A stretch of DNA of 55,942 nt from positions 1 through 55,942 of the forward strand of contig CAYJKW010000009.1 of NCBI GenBank assembly GCA_964370765.1, in the 5' to 3' direction. The notes under the pieces were generated by a model that made no database searches, was not told where the DNA came from, and worked only from the letters and a program-made list of their open reading frames with translations. The stretch's first letter is position 1. Each line of letters opens with the position of its first letter. This document shows positions 1-8,522 of this stretch, piece after piece. The DNA comes from CAYJBH01 sp964370765 (GTDB taxonomy: Bacteria > Bacillota > Clostridia > Oscillospirales > Ruminococcaceae). The position numbers were made by a program, and so were the translations under genes.

Positions 1-491
1 TGTATGCCATCAATGCAAATTCTGTTGGAGTAACATCCAGCTTATCGCCATTTACAGTACACCTTTTCATTGCAATATCGATATTTATATCACCAAAACT
101 TAATATTTTTTTCGCTTTTGCCATTTCGCTGAAAGACATTCGGCGAAAGATGGAGTTCACCCTTACTACAAGCTCCATAGGGGCAAAGGGTTTTACTAAA
201 TAATCATCAGCCCCCATTGTAATACCGGTTATCCTGTCAAGTTCGCTATCCTTTGCAGAAACTATTAGTATAGGAACATTACTTTTCTCTCTAATCTCAG
301 AACAGATGGTTACACCGTCCGTTCCCGGCATCATTATATCTAAAATTACCATGTCGGACGGATCGTTTAAAAATGTCTCCTTTAGTTTATCGCCGGTATC
401 AAAGGTTAAAACATCATATCCGCCGTTTTTAAGAAAACCACTTATAATGTCTCTGATTGACTTTTCATCGTCTGCAATATATATTTTCATC
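1..491 (-). CDS. OmpR-family response regulator, C-terminus cut by window edge
   Basis: Reading leftward from the ATG at 489-491 gives about 163 residues. The receiver domain comes first, with an acidic DDE near residue 8, the phospho-acceptor Asp51 in ILDIMMPGTDG, and the conserved Lys of DYLVKPF near residue 101. A linker follows, then the start of a winged-helix DNA-binding domain (VTPTEFALMAY). The rest of that domain and any partner kinase lie outside the window. A GAGGTGA ribosome binding site precedes the ATG. It is a separate gene from the regulator at 4175-4855. The 11-bp-period direct repeat at 552-572, between it and the divergent secreted protein, may be its own binding site (inference). 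Confidence 0.93.
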
Positions 492-551
492 ACGTCACCT
501 CATGTACATATTAGCATATTATTAACCTAATTAAAACCCATACGTTGTTTT

Positions 552-572
552 TGCCTATATTCTGCCTATATT
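552..572. promoter_or_regulatory. 11-bp-period direct repeat, candidate response-regulator box
   Basis: TGCCTATATT occurs twice with one base between, giving an exact 11-bp period, the usual spacing for a head-to-tail OmpR-family dimer. It lies between the divergent response regulator (start 491) and the secreted protein (start 673). A TATAAT at 603-608 could be the -10 box for the rightward gene; no good -35 is seen, which would fit an activated promoter. Which gene it controls is not determined. Confidence 0.5.
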
Positions 573-672
573 TAACCGCTGATTTTCCACCGATAGTTAT
601 TTTATAATTAAATCACAGGGTAAGCACAACCCAAAAATAATATTAACCGCCCTGATAGAAAGGAGAACTATT

Positions 673-1173
673 ATGTTCACAAAGAAAATTGTATCACTCG
701 CATTTGTAGCACTTATGATGATTGGAGGAACAAGTATCACAGCCTTTGCAACAGAGCCGGATAGCTCGGTTGACACAACTCCGTTGCAAATCATGAACAC
801 AGGAACAGGTATGACTTTAGAAGAATTCAGAGCAAGCGGAATGACCTTGGAAGGGCTTAAAAATGCCAAAGAAAACCTCGATGCAAAAGGTGTCACATTG
901 GAGGAAGCACAAGCACAGCTAGCGGCACTTGAAGCAAGCGGTCACACTATTGAAGGATTACAATCCGTAAAAGCAGAGCTTGATGCCAAGGGAATTACAC
1001 TTGAAGAAGCAAGAGTAAATTTTGAAGGAATGTTTAACGAGTTTACAAACGCAAGCGGTTTAAGTCCAGATGAAGCTAAGGCTAAAATTAGCGAAATGAA
1101 AGCTAACGGAAAAACCTTAGAGGGATTAAGAAATATTCAAGATATGATTAGTAACATACCTAATAACCAGTGA
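673..1173 (+). CDS. Small secreted helical-repeat protein of unknown function
   Basis: A 166-residue protein with a clear signal peptide: positive N-terminus (MFTKK), hydrophobic core and a cleavage-like AFA near residue 26. The mature part is an amphipathic helical repeat in which GxTLEE or GxTLEGL recurs at roughly residues 47, 57, 74, 92, 109 and 147. It is rich in Glu, Ala and Lys and has no Cys. A strong AAAGGAG lies 7 bases before the ATG. I do not recognise the family. A surface or secreted helical protein under the control of the neighbouring response regulator is plausible from position only. Confidence 0.8.
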   Translation: MFTKKIVSLAFVALMMIGGTSITAFATEPDSSVDTTPLQIMNTGTGMTLEEFRASGMTLEGLKNAKENLDAKGVTLEEAQAQLAALEASGHTIEGLQSVKAELDAKGITLEEARVNFEGMFNEFTNASGLSPDEAKAKISEMKANGKTLEGLRNIQDMISNIPNNQ

Positions 1174-1204
1174 TTAAATGTGTAAAATGATATTGTAACG
1201 AATA

Positions 1205-1230
1205 AAAGGAGGGTGTGTTCGCCCTCCTTT
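1205..1230 (+). terminator. Rho-independent terminator of the secreted protein gene
   Basis: AAAGGAGGG (1205-1213) pairs with CCCTCCTTT (1222-1230) across an 8-base loop, followed by TTGTTTT. It lies about 30 bases after the stop codon at 1173. Nothing else was recognised from 1231 to 1511. Confidence 0.88.
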
Positions 1231-1511
1231 TTGTTTTGCGTTTAACCTTTAATTGCCTCTACTTTATAGCTTTTGCTTTGTTTTGATGCTCGACATATGC
1301 GTCGTTTGCACACAAATGCCCATGCATTTCTTTTGTATACAGTTTCTTTGATACCGCTATATTGGATATACAAAACAAAACTATTTATAGTGCATCTTAC
1401 CACCTTTTATGACTCAGAACTATCATTTTGTGTACTGTAAGGATCGGATGGTTTGGATATATTTTTATATTCAGTCCATTTAAATTATGAAATAATCTTT
1501 AATAGTTGCGC

Positions 1512-2360
1512 TTACTCTACATCATACTCCCAAATCGCACCATCGATAGCACTAATTGTATATTCATACTCTGTTCTGCCGATTTCCCATTCTACTTCAT
1601 ATTCGGCATAACCGTCGTCAATTTCGAATTCACATTTAATATGACCTGCCTCATCTTCTATTACACCTGCGTGTGCAAGCGCTATCGCTTGGGCCTCTGC
1701 TTTACCGATATACTCTGTCGAATCGGTTGCAGTTGCTGTTGTAACAGGCTTTGCATCATAGCTTTCCATATCGTAGTCATAGCCTATAACCTCGCCGCTT
1801 ACTGCGTTGATTTCATAGTCATACTCGGTCTTACCGTCCCAAAATTCCACTTCGTATTCCGCTATGCCATTGTCATGATCAAGTTTGCAAAGCAGATGTG
1901 AAACATCGGTTTCGTTTAATCCTGCGTGTGCAAGCGCTATCGCATGGGCCTCTGCTTTACCGATATACTCTGTCGAATCGGTTGCAGTTGCTGTTGTAAC
2001 AGGCTTTGCATCATAGCTTTCCATATCGTAGTCATAGCCTATAACCTCGCCGCTTACTGCGTTGATTTCATAGTCATACTCGGTCTTACCGTCCCAAAAT
2101 TCCACTTCGTATTCCGCTATGCCATTGTCATGATCAAGTTTGCAAAGCAAATGTGAAACATCGGTTTCGTTTAATCCTGCATGTGCAAGCGCTATGGCTT
2201 TTGCTTCAGATTCGTCGATATAGCTTTCGGTGACACTTGCATCGGATTGTGGTGTTGCCATAGGTCTTGCAAATGCAATAACACCGCCTGCCAATGCTAC
2301 TGTAAGAATAACAGCACAAGAGATAATGCCGACAGTTTTTAATGTGATTTTCGATTTCAT
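1512..2360 (-). CDS. Membrane-anchored or exported protein with three PepSY-like repeats
   Basis: 282 residues. A hydrophobic segment at about residues 10-30 acts as a signal or anchor. Three PepSY-type units of 85 residues follow, each with the pattern AxAIALAHAG, then AEYEVEF or AEYEVEW, then YEYxIxAxxGxI or its variants. Units one and two are almost identical in protein and DNA; unit three has diverged. PepSY domains are known as extracytoplasmic regulators or inhibitory propeptides and as partners of bacterial two-component systems. The gene lies downstream of, and in the same direction as, the kinase/regulator pair at 2826-4855 and has a matching regulator box at 2423-2440, so it is probably a target of that system. 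Confidence 0.88.
   Translation of the reverse strand: MKSKITLKTVGIISCAVILTVALAGGVIAFARPMATPQSDASVTESYIDESEAKAIALAHAGLNETDVSHLLCKLDHDNGIAEYEVEFWDGKTEYDYEINAVSGEVIGYDYDMESYDAKPVTTATATDSTEYIGKAEAHAIALAHAGLNETDVSHLLCKLDHDNGIAEYEVEFWDGKTEYDYEINAVSGEVIGYDYDMESYDAKPVTTATATDSTEYIGKAEAQAIALAHAGVIEDEAGHIKCEFEIDDGYAEYEVEWEIGRTEYEYTISAIDGAIWEYDVE
1666..2175 (-). repeat. 255-bp tandem duplication inside the PepSY gene
   Basis: Positions 1666-1920 and 1921-2175 are two copies of a 255-bp (85-codon) unit. By eye they differ at two bases. A third, clearly diverged copy begins at 2176. The near-identity means recent duplication or ongoing gene conversion, and the copy number could change by slippage. Confidence 0.93.
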
Positions 2361-2406
2361 TATAAATACCTCCTAGTATTTTGTTTTGGTTTTCTTCAAT
2401 GACTTA

Positions 2407-2440
2407 ATTCTATACCTCTAAAATTAAAGTAACATTAAAG
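2407..2440 (-). promoter_or_regulatory. Activator-type promoter of the PepSY gene with response-regulator box
   Basis: On the minus strand CTTTAAT-N4-CTTTAAT (2423-2440, 11-bp period) ends exactly 10 bases before a TAGAAT -10 box (2407-2412). There is no separate -35, as expected where an OmpR-type activator covers it. The same box at the same spacing occurs at 2783-2816 and 4881-4914. Confidence 0.75.
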
Positions 2441-2457
2441 CTGTGAGATTTTCTAAA

Positions 2458-2703
2458 TTAATTTTGATGTTCAGTTATTGCCGGTAGTGTTTGTGCTAAT
2501 TCTGACGCTGTGTCTTCGTGTTTATCTGATGGATTCTCCTTGGCATTGCCCATAAACCCTTTAGCAAATGCCCATATTGCCGCTATGGGTAAAGCAATGG
2601 CAATAATTAATAAAAAATCTTCTTCATCAGCTAAAACAAAACCTCCTACGCTCATCACCGCTAAAAATATGCCAAGTAGCATGAATTTTATATTGTTTGT
2701 CAT
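2458..2703 (-). CDS. Small two-helix membrane protein, unknown function
   Basis: 81 residues with two hydrophobic segments (about residues 7-25 and 31-49), an acidic turn between them (DEED), and a polar C-terminal tail. No catalytic motif is visible and I do not recognise the family. It sits between the PepSY gene and the kinase, in the same direction, with its own response-regulator box and -10 upstream, so it is likely part of the same regulon. It could be a small modulator of the kinase, but only position supports this. Confidence 0.7.
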   Translation of the reverse strand: MTNNIKFMLLGIFLAVMSVGGFVLADEEDFLLIIAIALPIAAIWAFAKGFMGNAKENPSDKHEDTASELAQTLPAITEHQN

Positions 2704-2782
2704 TTTAATTTCCCCTTTACTTAGTATGTTTTAATTACTATGTTGCTAAAAAACCACTGTATAACTTAGCTTCAATAACTAA

Positions 2783-2816
2783 ACTATACAGTGGGAAAAT
2801 TAAAGTAACATTAAAG
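2783..2816 (-). promoter_or_regulatory. Activator-type promoter of the 81-residue membrane protein
   Basis: Minus-strand CTTTAAT-N4-CTTTAAT (2799-2816), then 10 bases, then TATAGT (2783-2788). The 18-bp core is identical to the one before the PepSY gene. It lies just after the kinase stop codon, so the two small genes can be expressed apart from the kinase operon. Confidence 0.77.
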
Positions 2817-2825
2817 ATGTAAGAT

Positions 2826-4178
2826 TTATTTTGGGAATTTCACAGTAAACAAACTACCGTGGTGGAGTTCGCTGTCCACCTCTACTTTTGCATGATGGAG
2901 CTTTGCAATCTGCATCACCATAGATAAACCTAAGCCCATGCTACCGTGTTGACTTGCTGTACGCGAGCCGTCTACCTGATAAAACCTATGCCAAATCTTT
3001 TCTTGGTGCTCTTTTGCTATGCCTATTCCGTCATCTTTCACCGATAGGATAATATCCGTAGTGGTTTCATAAAGTGCAATATGAGTGTTACCGTTTTCTT
3101 TTCTGTAGCGAAATGAATTGCTGATTAAATTTTCAAGCAGCCTGCTAATCATAGTAGAGTCAAATGCTCCACTGATATTAGGAGCAATATCGTACATCAT
3201 TTTTAAGTCGGAAGGGGCAACTAGTTTTTGCTCCTCACAGACTTCTAGCACAAGGTTGCTAAGGTTAATTTGCCGAAGTTCCGTTTCTTGAGCACCTCTA
3301 TCCATGCGTATAAGGTTTAATAAGTCAGAAATGAGGATAGACATTTTTAGTGCTTGTCTTTGAACTGTTTCGAGTGCATCTTCCTTGTCTTCCATGGCGA
3401 TACTTTCACCAATTGCATACTCACACTGTGCTAAGATAACAGCAGTCGGAGTTCTAAGTTCATGTGAAACGTCGGATGTAAATTGTTTTTCAGCTTCGAA
3501 TACACTCTCTAAGCGCTCAAACATTTTATCAAATGTATCGGATAGCTTACACATTTCAGGGCTTCCACCTTGTAATCCTATGCGCAATGCAAGGTTTTCA
3601 CTCTCGCTTATTTCCTCTGCAGTTTTTATAATTTTGTCTATGGGACGAAATGTGATTTTGGCAATGAAGTAACATCCTAATGCACCCAAAAGTACAAAAA
3701 AAGGCAAAGAGAATAGTGCTGTTTGTAATATGCTGTTTGTGGCACTTGCGACCTCATCTACCGCTATAATCCCACGAACCCAAACCAAAGAGCTTGAGTC
3801 CTCCACAGAAGATAGTCTGTCGTAGATATAATATAGCGTTCCATCTAAGGTAAATTCAGTAGTTTCTTTGTCAAGAAACGGTTGTTCGGAAATGCCGTCC
3901 TCCGGAAAATTGCCATCAATGTGTTCGCCGTCTTGCGAATATAATAGCGTGTACACGCCTTTTTTTAAAAAATCTACATCTCCGGTATCAAGTCTGCCAT
4001 CATCAAACTCAAGCTCGTCTGAGTTATCATCAACCACTTCAGTTAACTGAGTAATAGTGTTTGCGGAAATAATGTTATCACCTAGCGAGAACATCAATCC
4101 GATTAAAACACTAGCCATAAGTAACATAAGAAATGTTGTAAAGAGGGTGAGCCTTATTTTGGCTGATACTTTTTTCAT
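2826..4178 (-). CDS. Membrane sensor histidine kinase
   Basis: 450 residues. TM1 is at about 10-31, an extracytoplasmic loop of about 120 residues follows, TM2 is at about 155-174, then a HAMP-like linker. The HisKA box carries the phospho-accepting His239 in DVSHELRTP. The catalytic domain shows an N box (NLISNSFRYR), G1 (DDGIGI) and G2 (GLGLSMV). The start overlaps the upstream regulator stop by 4 bases (ATGA), so the pair is translationally coupled. The loop is acidic and has no recognisable ligand domain. PepSY proteins made downstream could feed back on it (inference). Confidence 0.95.
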   Translation of the reverse strand: MKKVSAKIRLTLFTTFLMLLMASVLIGLMFSLGDNIISANTITQLTEVVDDNSDELEFDDGRLDTGDVDFLKKGVYTLLYSQDGEHIDGNFPEDGISEQPFLDKETTEFTLDGTLYYIYDRLSSVEDSSSLVWVRGIIAVDEVASATNSILQTALFSLPFFVLLGALGCYFIAKITFRPIDKIIKTAEEISESENLALRIGLQGGSPEMCKLSDTFDKMFERLESVFEAEKQFTSDVSHELRTPTAVILAQCEYAIGESIAMEDKEDALETVQRQALKMSILISDLLNLIRMDRGAQETELRQINLSNLVLEVCEEQKLVAPSDLKMMYDIAPNISGAFDSTMISRLLENLISNSFRYRKENGNTHIALYETTTDIILSVKDDGIGIAKEHQEKIWHRFYQVDGSRTASQHGSMGLGLSMVMQIAKLHHAKVEVDSELHHGSLFTVKFPK

Positions 4179-4855
4179 AAACCCTCCCGAAGCACATAGC
4201 CGCTTCCTCTCACTGTGTGAATAAGTTTTATATCAAAATCACTGTCGATTTTCTTTCTTAGGTATCTAATATACACGTCTACAACATTTGTGCCACCATC
4301 ATAGTCATAGTTCCAAATGTGATTTTCGATTTTCTCTCTTGACAATACTATCCCTACATTATATATCATGTATTTGAGAATTGCATACTCCTTTGCTGAT
4401 AGATTTATCACGGTATCTCCACGCTTTACAACATGAGAGCTTGTGTCAAGCGACAAATCTGCAACAAATAGTACACTTGTGGATTTGCCAGATTTTAGCC
4501 TTGTCATAACACGAATGCGAGCCATAAGCTCCTCAAAAGAGAACGGCTTTACAAGGTAATCATTTGCACCTAAGTCAAGCCCTTTTACCCTGTCTGACAC
4601 AGCATCTCTTGCGGTTAGAAAAATAACGGGGGTTGCTATGCCTTTAGTACGCATTGCGCTAAGCACCGAAAAGCCATCCTGCCTCGGCATCATAATGTCA
4701 AGAATTACAACGTCATAATCAGTGTTGACAATATAATCAAGTGCCGTTTCACCGTCAAAACAACTATCGACAGCATATCCCTCGAACACTAATTTTTTTG
4801 TAATGATTTTATTCATATCTTTCTCATCTTCTGCAAGTAAAATTCGCACAAACAA
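4175..4855 (-). CDS. OmpR/PhoB-family response regulator
   Basis: 226 residues. The receiver domain has acidic residues near 10-11, phospho-acceptor Asp53 (ILDIMMPRQDG) and Lys in YLVKPF. A full winged-helix effector domain follows (LSAKEYAILKYM, then VDVYIRYLRKKID and VRGSGYVL). An RBS of the GGAGGG type precedes the ATG. It is the first gene of the regulator-kinase operon and has the same direct-repeat box in its own promoter as its likely targets, so it is probably autoregulated. Confidence 0.95.
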   Translation of the reverse strand: MFVRILLAEDEKDMNKIITKKLVFEGYAVDSCFDGETALDYIVNTDYDVVILDIMMPRQDGFSVLSAMRTKGIATPVIFLTARDAVSDRVKGLDLGANDYLVKPFSFEELMARIRVMTRLKSGKSTSVLFVADLSLDTSSHVVKRGDTVINLSAKEYAILKYMIYNVGIVLSREKIENHIWNYDYDGGTNVVDVYIRYLRKKIDSDFDIKLIHTVRGSGYVLREGL

Positions 4856-4880
4856 CCCTCCATAAACTGACTTTGTTTGT

Positions 4881-4914
4881 ATTATAGCATGGATTTATTA
4901 AAATTTGATTAAAA
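4881..4914 (-). promoter_or_regulatory. Autoregulated promoter of the two-component operon
   Basis: Minus-strand TTTTAAT-N4-TTTTAAT (4897-4914), then 10 bases, then a perfect TATAAT (4881-4886). Spacing and period match the boxes of the two downstream genes; one base per half-site differs (T for C). Confidence 0.75.
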
Positions 4915-5016
4915 TCCAGAATCTAAAATGTTTTACAGGCAAATCATTTTAGATTAATATTGTAAAACTCTCATATTCGTATATAATAGTGATATCGATT
5001 TAACAAAATAACGAAG

Positions 5017-5428
5017 GCGATATATTTATTCCAATTATTCCTGCTATCGTTGCAAGTGGGTTGCTTATGGGGCTAATGGATGGATTGCCGAAGTTTTTCC
5101 CAGCCTTACTGTAAAATGATACCTACTCATTAATTCAACTATTTTCAAATGCCTCGTTTGTGTTTTTACCAGTTTTATAGCAATGAGTGCCGGAAAAGTT
5201 TTTGGAGCGAATATTCATTTAAGTGCCGTTGTCGGACTGGTGTTAACACACCAAAATCTTATGAATATTTGGTCTGTAGCAACTACCGAAGCCGTTCCTA
5301 CAGTAGTCACATTGTTCTCAATTTCTGTTCCTTTTGGTATTGGAGCAGCAATAGCAGGCGGAGTATACGGCATAACAGTAGTAGGCAGAGACCATCATAT
5401 GTACAATGCACTGTTTAATATTGGGTAG
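5017..5428 (+). pseudogene. Decayed PTS sugar permease (EIIC) fragment
   Basis: Three frames carry consecutive pieces of an EIIC domain of the sucrose/beta-glucoside/trehalose type. 5017-5112 reads GDIFIPIIPAIVASGLLMG and ends in a stop. About 5129-5179 reads LIQLFSNASFVFLPVL. 5183-5428 reads MSAGKVFGANIHLSAVVG and continues to HHMYNALFNIG. The order and the motifs (IPIIPAIVASGLLMG, FVFLPVL, HHMYNA) fit EIIC, but the frame changes at least twice, and both the N-terminal EIIB part and the C-terminal half are missing. It is a remnant of a lost phosphotransferase gene. Confidence 0.78.
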
Positions 5429-5528
5429 GTAGTAGCACATGAAAAGTATGATAATGTTATATAATTAAAAATTTACTGTATACCTTTTTGTGTCTTAACT
5501 AAATTGCTGTTTAGTGGAGCTTTTCTTC

Positions 5529-7022
5529 TTAAATATGATAATTACAGCTGAAAAATTCAAGCAGCTTAACCCGCCCACTTTTTTCGCGCAGGGAGTAATT
5601 ATCCACTGCTTTCCCGGCATCAATCTCTATAACATGATCGCAACATCTAAGAATAAACTCGGGGTCATGTGTGACGATAATCACAGTTTTGTGCTGCTCT
5701 GCAAGTTCATTTGCACAATGTGACACCTTTTTCATGTGGTATAAATCAAGGCCGCTCGTCGGCTCGTCAAAGATTATTATCGGTCGTTGTGATGCCACTG
5801 CCGATGCAACCGCAACACGTTGCTTTTGTCCGCCTGAGAGTGACATGGGATGCCTGCCTATAAATTCCGAAAGGTTCATGCTTTTAAGATAATCTGTTGC
5901 TTTTTCGTTGTTTTCGTCAGGCATACTAAGCAGGATTTCTTCCAGTACACTCTCGGTAAAAAGCTGATGATTTACATCCTGCATCACAAGGAAACATTCT
6001 TTAATTCTATGTCTTGTTCCATACGTCTTTCCATCGAATGTTAAGCTGCCTTTTGCTCTCCTTTCAAGTCCACAAAGGCAACGAGAAAAGGTTGTTTTAC
6101 CTGCACCGTTTTTGCCGATTACTGCGGTTACGCTACCATGATTTATTAGTGCTTTTTCAATGTCAAGTGAAACAACATCACTGTTTGAATATCTGAAATT
6201 CATGTTGTTGATTGTCCACTGTGATTTAGATTTATTGCTTTTCTTGGCTTCAATTTGTGAAAGTCCCTCAAGTGTACAAGGACGAAGTCCCAGCTTCGTA
6301 CGCACATCTTCCGGAATATTGCGAAACTCATCGCCGGTGTAATCGCCTTTAATCTCACCATCTTTTAGGTAAAATACCCGGTCTAATAAATCATAAATAT
6401 AATAAAGCCGATGCTCTGCTATCACTATTGTCTTTCCATTGTTTTTTAAGGTGATGAGCATATTTCTAAGCTCTTCTATTGCGGTTGCATCAAGATTTGA
6501 GGATGGCTCATCGAATACATAAAGAGATGGATTAATCGCCGACGCAGAACCGCAGGCGATTTTTTGTTTTTCTCCGCCCGATAGTGAGAAAATATTTCTG
6601 TTCATAAGGCTTTGCAACCTCAACTGCTCAACGACCTCGTTTACACGAGTATATATTTTTTCTTTTTCCCAGCCGTGATTTTCAGGTGCAAAGGCAAGTT
6701 CCGAGGTCGTATCTATATTAAAAAATTGTGAACGTGGATTTTGAAACACAGAACCTACAACAGCTGATATGTCAAAAAGTGACATATCCTTTAATTCTTT
6801 ACCGTCGACGGTAATACTGCCGGTGAGATTTCCTTCATAATAATGGGGGATAAGTCCGTTTAAAAGCCTTGCCACCGTGGTTTTGCCACTGCCGGAAGAC
6901 CCGCATAGCAACACGAATTCACCTTGCTTAATGTTAAAGTTTACATTAAACAATCTTCCGCCATCCGACCTGTTGCCCTCGGTCATCAGGTAAGAATAGT
7001 TTACATTTTTACAGCTAATCAT
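5529..7022 (-). CDS. ECF transporter fused double ATPase (system 1)
   Basis: 497 residues with two complete ABC ATPase halves. The first has Walker A GSSGSGKTT, signature LSGGEKQK and Walker B YVFDEPSSNLD. The second has GKNGAGKTT, LSGGQKQRVAVA and IIFDEPTSGLD. Fused A1-A2 ATPases like this power group-II energy-coupling-factor importers. It is the last gene of an S-T-A operon and overlaps the T gene stop by 4 bases. A tail of about 20 residues follows the last ATPase motifs. The substrate is set by the S gene at 7750-8334. Confidence 0.93.
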   Translation of the reverse strand: MISCKNVNYSYLMTEGNRSDGGRLFNVNFNIKQGEFVLLCGSSGSGKTTVARLLNGLIPHYYEGNLTGSITVDGKELKDMSLFDISAVVGSVFQNPRSQFFNIDTTSELAFAPENHGWEKEKIYTRVNEVVEQLRLQSLMNRNIFSLSGGEKQKIACGSASAINPSLYVFDEPSSNLDATAIEELRNMLITLKNNGKTIVIAEHRLYYIYDLLDRVFYLKDGEIKGDYTGDEFRNIPEDVRTKLGLRPCTLEGLSQIEAKKSNKSKSQWTINNMNFRYSNSDVVSLDIEKALINHGSVTAVIGKNGAGKTTFSRCLCGLERRAKGSLTFDGKTYGTRHRIKECFLVMQDVNHQLFTESVLEEILLSMPDENNEKATDYLKSMNLSEFIGRHPMSLSGGQKQRVAVASAVASQRPIIIFDEPTSGLDLYHMKKVSHCANELAEQHKTVIIVTHDPEFILRCCDHVIEIDAGKAVDNYSLREKSGRVKLLEFFSCNYHI

Positions 7023-7750
7023 TTAATTACCTCTAAATATATAAGAAGATGTAGGAAGACAAGTATAAAGCAAACAGCCAAGATAGCTATATCCTGCACT
7101 CTTAATTTGATTTCACAGGTGTTTGTCCTTTTCACAGGTCCCCCAAGCCCTCTTGTGAGTGAGGCACAGGATAGCTCCTCGCCTATCTTGACACTGCACA
7201 TAAGCATAGGCACAATGCGGTATTCCAGCATTGCACCTATCTTGTTACCCCTAAACCTAATGTCACGCATACGCATAGCATCACTTATATATCGCCACTC
7301 CTCGGCAATGGTTGGAAAAAATCGGAACATAACAGCCATAGGAATAGTCACCTGTATTGGAAGTTTTATCTTTTCCATTGTTGCTACAAATTCGCTTACA
7401 GTAGTAGTTGTCAACAGAAAATAAGCCGCTAAAAAACCAGGCCAGAAATAAATCGGCATTATAACGAGAGGTGTCATAATGAAACGTATAGTCCCCGAGG
7501 TAATGGGGACTATAAATTCCTGCAACATTAAACAAACAATCATTGAGATGATATATATGATTGTTTGTCGGTATAATTTTGCACAGATCGTAAGTACAAG
7601 TGGTAACAAGGCCGGCAGATACATAAAAGTTGTCTGATAAGAGCCACCGAATATAAGCATAGACATGGTGAGTAGAACCACAAGTTTTGTGCGTGGATCA
7701 AAGGGGATGCCCTTTTGATACCGTTGGGAGGACAACATAAAACCCTTCAT
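7019..7750 (-). CDS. ECF transporter T component (system 1)
   Basis: 243 residues, hydrophobic, with the DPRTKL motif near the N-terminus typical of EcfT/CbiQ proteins and two coupling-helix motifs (DAMRMRDIRFRG and SLTRGLGG) that contact the two ATPase halves. It is the transmembrane energy coupler. Its start overlaps the S-component stop by one base and its end overlaps the ATPase start by four, so the operon is tightly coupled. Confidence 0.92.
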   Translation of the reverse strand: MKGFMLSSQRYQKGIPFDPRTKLVVLLTMSMLIFGGSYQTTFMYLPALLPLVLTICAKLYRQTIIYIISMIVCLMLQEFIVPITSGTIRFIMTPLVIMPIYFWPGFLAAYFLLTTTTVSEFVATMEKIKLPIQVTIPMAVMFRFFPTIAEEWRYISDAMRMRDIRFRGNKIGAMLEYRIVPMLMCSVKIGEELSCASLTRGLGGPVKRTNTCEIKLRVQDIAILAVCFILVFLHLLIYLEVIK

Positions 7751-8334
7751 TAAACAATACCGGCTCTCTCAAAGTGTTTTATAAACATTTTTTGGCCAAT
7801 AAAACCGCCGATAATTCCGCAGATAAAACTTGCTGCTAGCAGTACCGGTAAAATCCAGTCCGGCATATAGCCCATAAGTGTATCGGCATATTCAACACCA
7901 TACCCCTCGGTTGTAAGCATCTCATGATAGGAATCTCGCGTTAAGATGATCGGTATAAATGCACCGATAACCGACATGGAGTAAACACCGTATGCGATTA
8001 TCTCCTTTTTAGCGCTTTTATATCCGTCTGCTTTTAATATTAAATCGCATACTAAAGCCGTAACAAAAAATGTCCCGACACACCAATAACCCATGCCGGC
8101 AACCATCATTAAAACACCGGACAAAAAACCTTGTATGGTTATCATGCCGAATTTCGTTACTTTCGAGAAATACAGCATCATTGGTATACCCCCAAGTAGT
8201 GGCACGATTACGCTAAGTAGCGGTATAAAAATCGGAATAACGCCGAGCATGCCGGCTGCCATAATAATTACAAAATACAGTGCTGTAAAAATTCCTATAT
8301 TGATAAAGTCTTTGCCCTGTAGCTTTTTACTCAT
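7750..8334 (-). CDS. ECF transporter S component, MptD/Trep_Strep type (system 1)
   Basis: 194 residues, about six hydrophobic segments, ending KHFERAGIV, a C-terminal signature shared by all four such proteins in the window. S components bind the substrate in the membrane. This family has been linked elsewhere to heme and siderophore-type uptake (knowledge), but the substrate here is not shown by the sequence. The RBS is TTTTAGGAGA before the ATG. The gene is divergent from an AraC-type regulator, and its promoter has a 20-bp dyad (8362-8381). Confidence 0.88.
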   Translation of the reverse strand: MSKKLQGKDFINIGIFTALYFVIIMAAGMLGVIPIFIPLLSVIVPLLGGIPMMLYFSKVTKFGMITIQGFLSGVLMMVAGMGYWCVGTFFVTALVCDLILKADGYKSAKKEIIAYGVYSMSVIGAFIPIILTRDSYHEMLTTEGYGVEYADTLMGYMPDWILPVLLAASFICGIIGGFIGQKMFIKHFERAGIV

Positions 8335-8361
8335 TGTAATTCTCCTAAAACATTTTTACTT

Positions 8362-8392
8362 AAGTTAGCTTAAACTAACTTGTATCATTATA
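8362..8392 (-). promoter_or_regulatory. Promoter and dyad operator of ECF system 1
   Basis: A perfect TATAAT (8387-8392, minus strand) has no good -35, fitting a promoter that needs activation, perhaps by the divergent AraC protein. Directly downstream lies a 20-bp dyad with 7-bp arms AAGTTAG and CTAACTT (8362-8381). Its core GTTAG-N6-CTAAC recurs before ECF system 2 (18572-18587) and, with one end base changed, before the Cys/His-rich operon (12275-12290). Confidence 0.65.
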
Positions 8393-8522
8393 TCACCGTG
8401 TATGACTAGGTTCTATCCCTGTTTGTCATTTTAGCCACAAACAGCAATTTATTTTTTGCTGTTGACTGATTATGGAAAATGACTTATACTTTAAGAAAAA
8501 GGCCGATAACAGGGGAAAAAAG

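Noticed and set aside
1506..2156. Two long plus-strand open frames opposite the PepSY gene, nearly identical to each other
   Set aside because: They are antisense shadows of the 255-bp repeat; Cys-rich nonsense sequence, no ribosome binding site, no family.
5149..5428. Two overlapping plus-strand frames that could be taken as small genes
   Set aside because: One is the last piece of the decayed EIIC domain and the other is its shifted shadow; neither has a start with an RBS.
8362..8381. Calling the 20-bp dyad a DtxR or Fur box
   Set aside because: It has the general look of a metal-regulator dyad but matches no exact consensus I know, and no such regulator is in the window; reported only as a shared motif.
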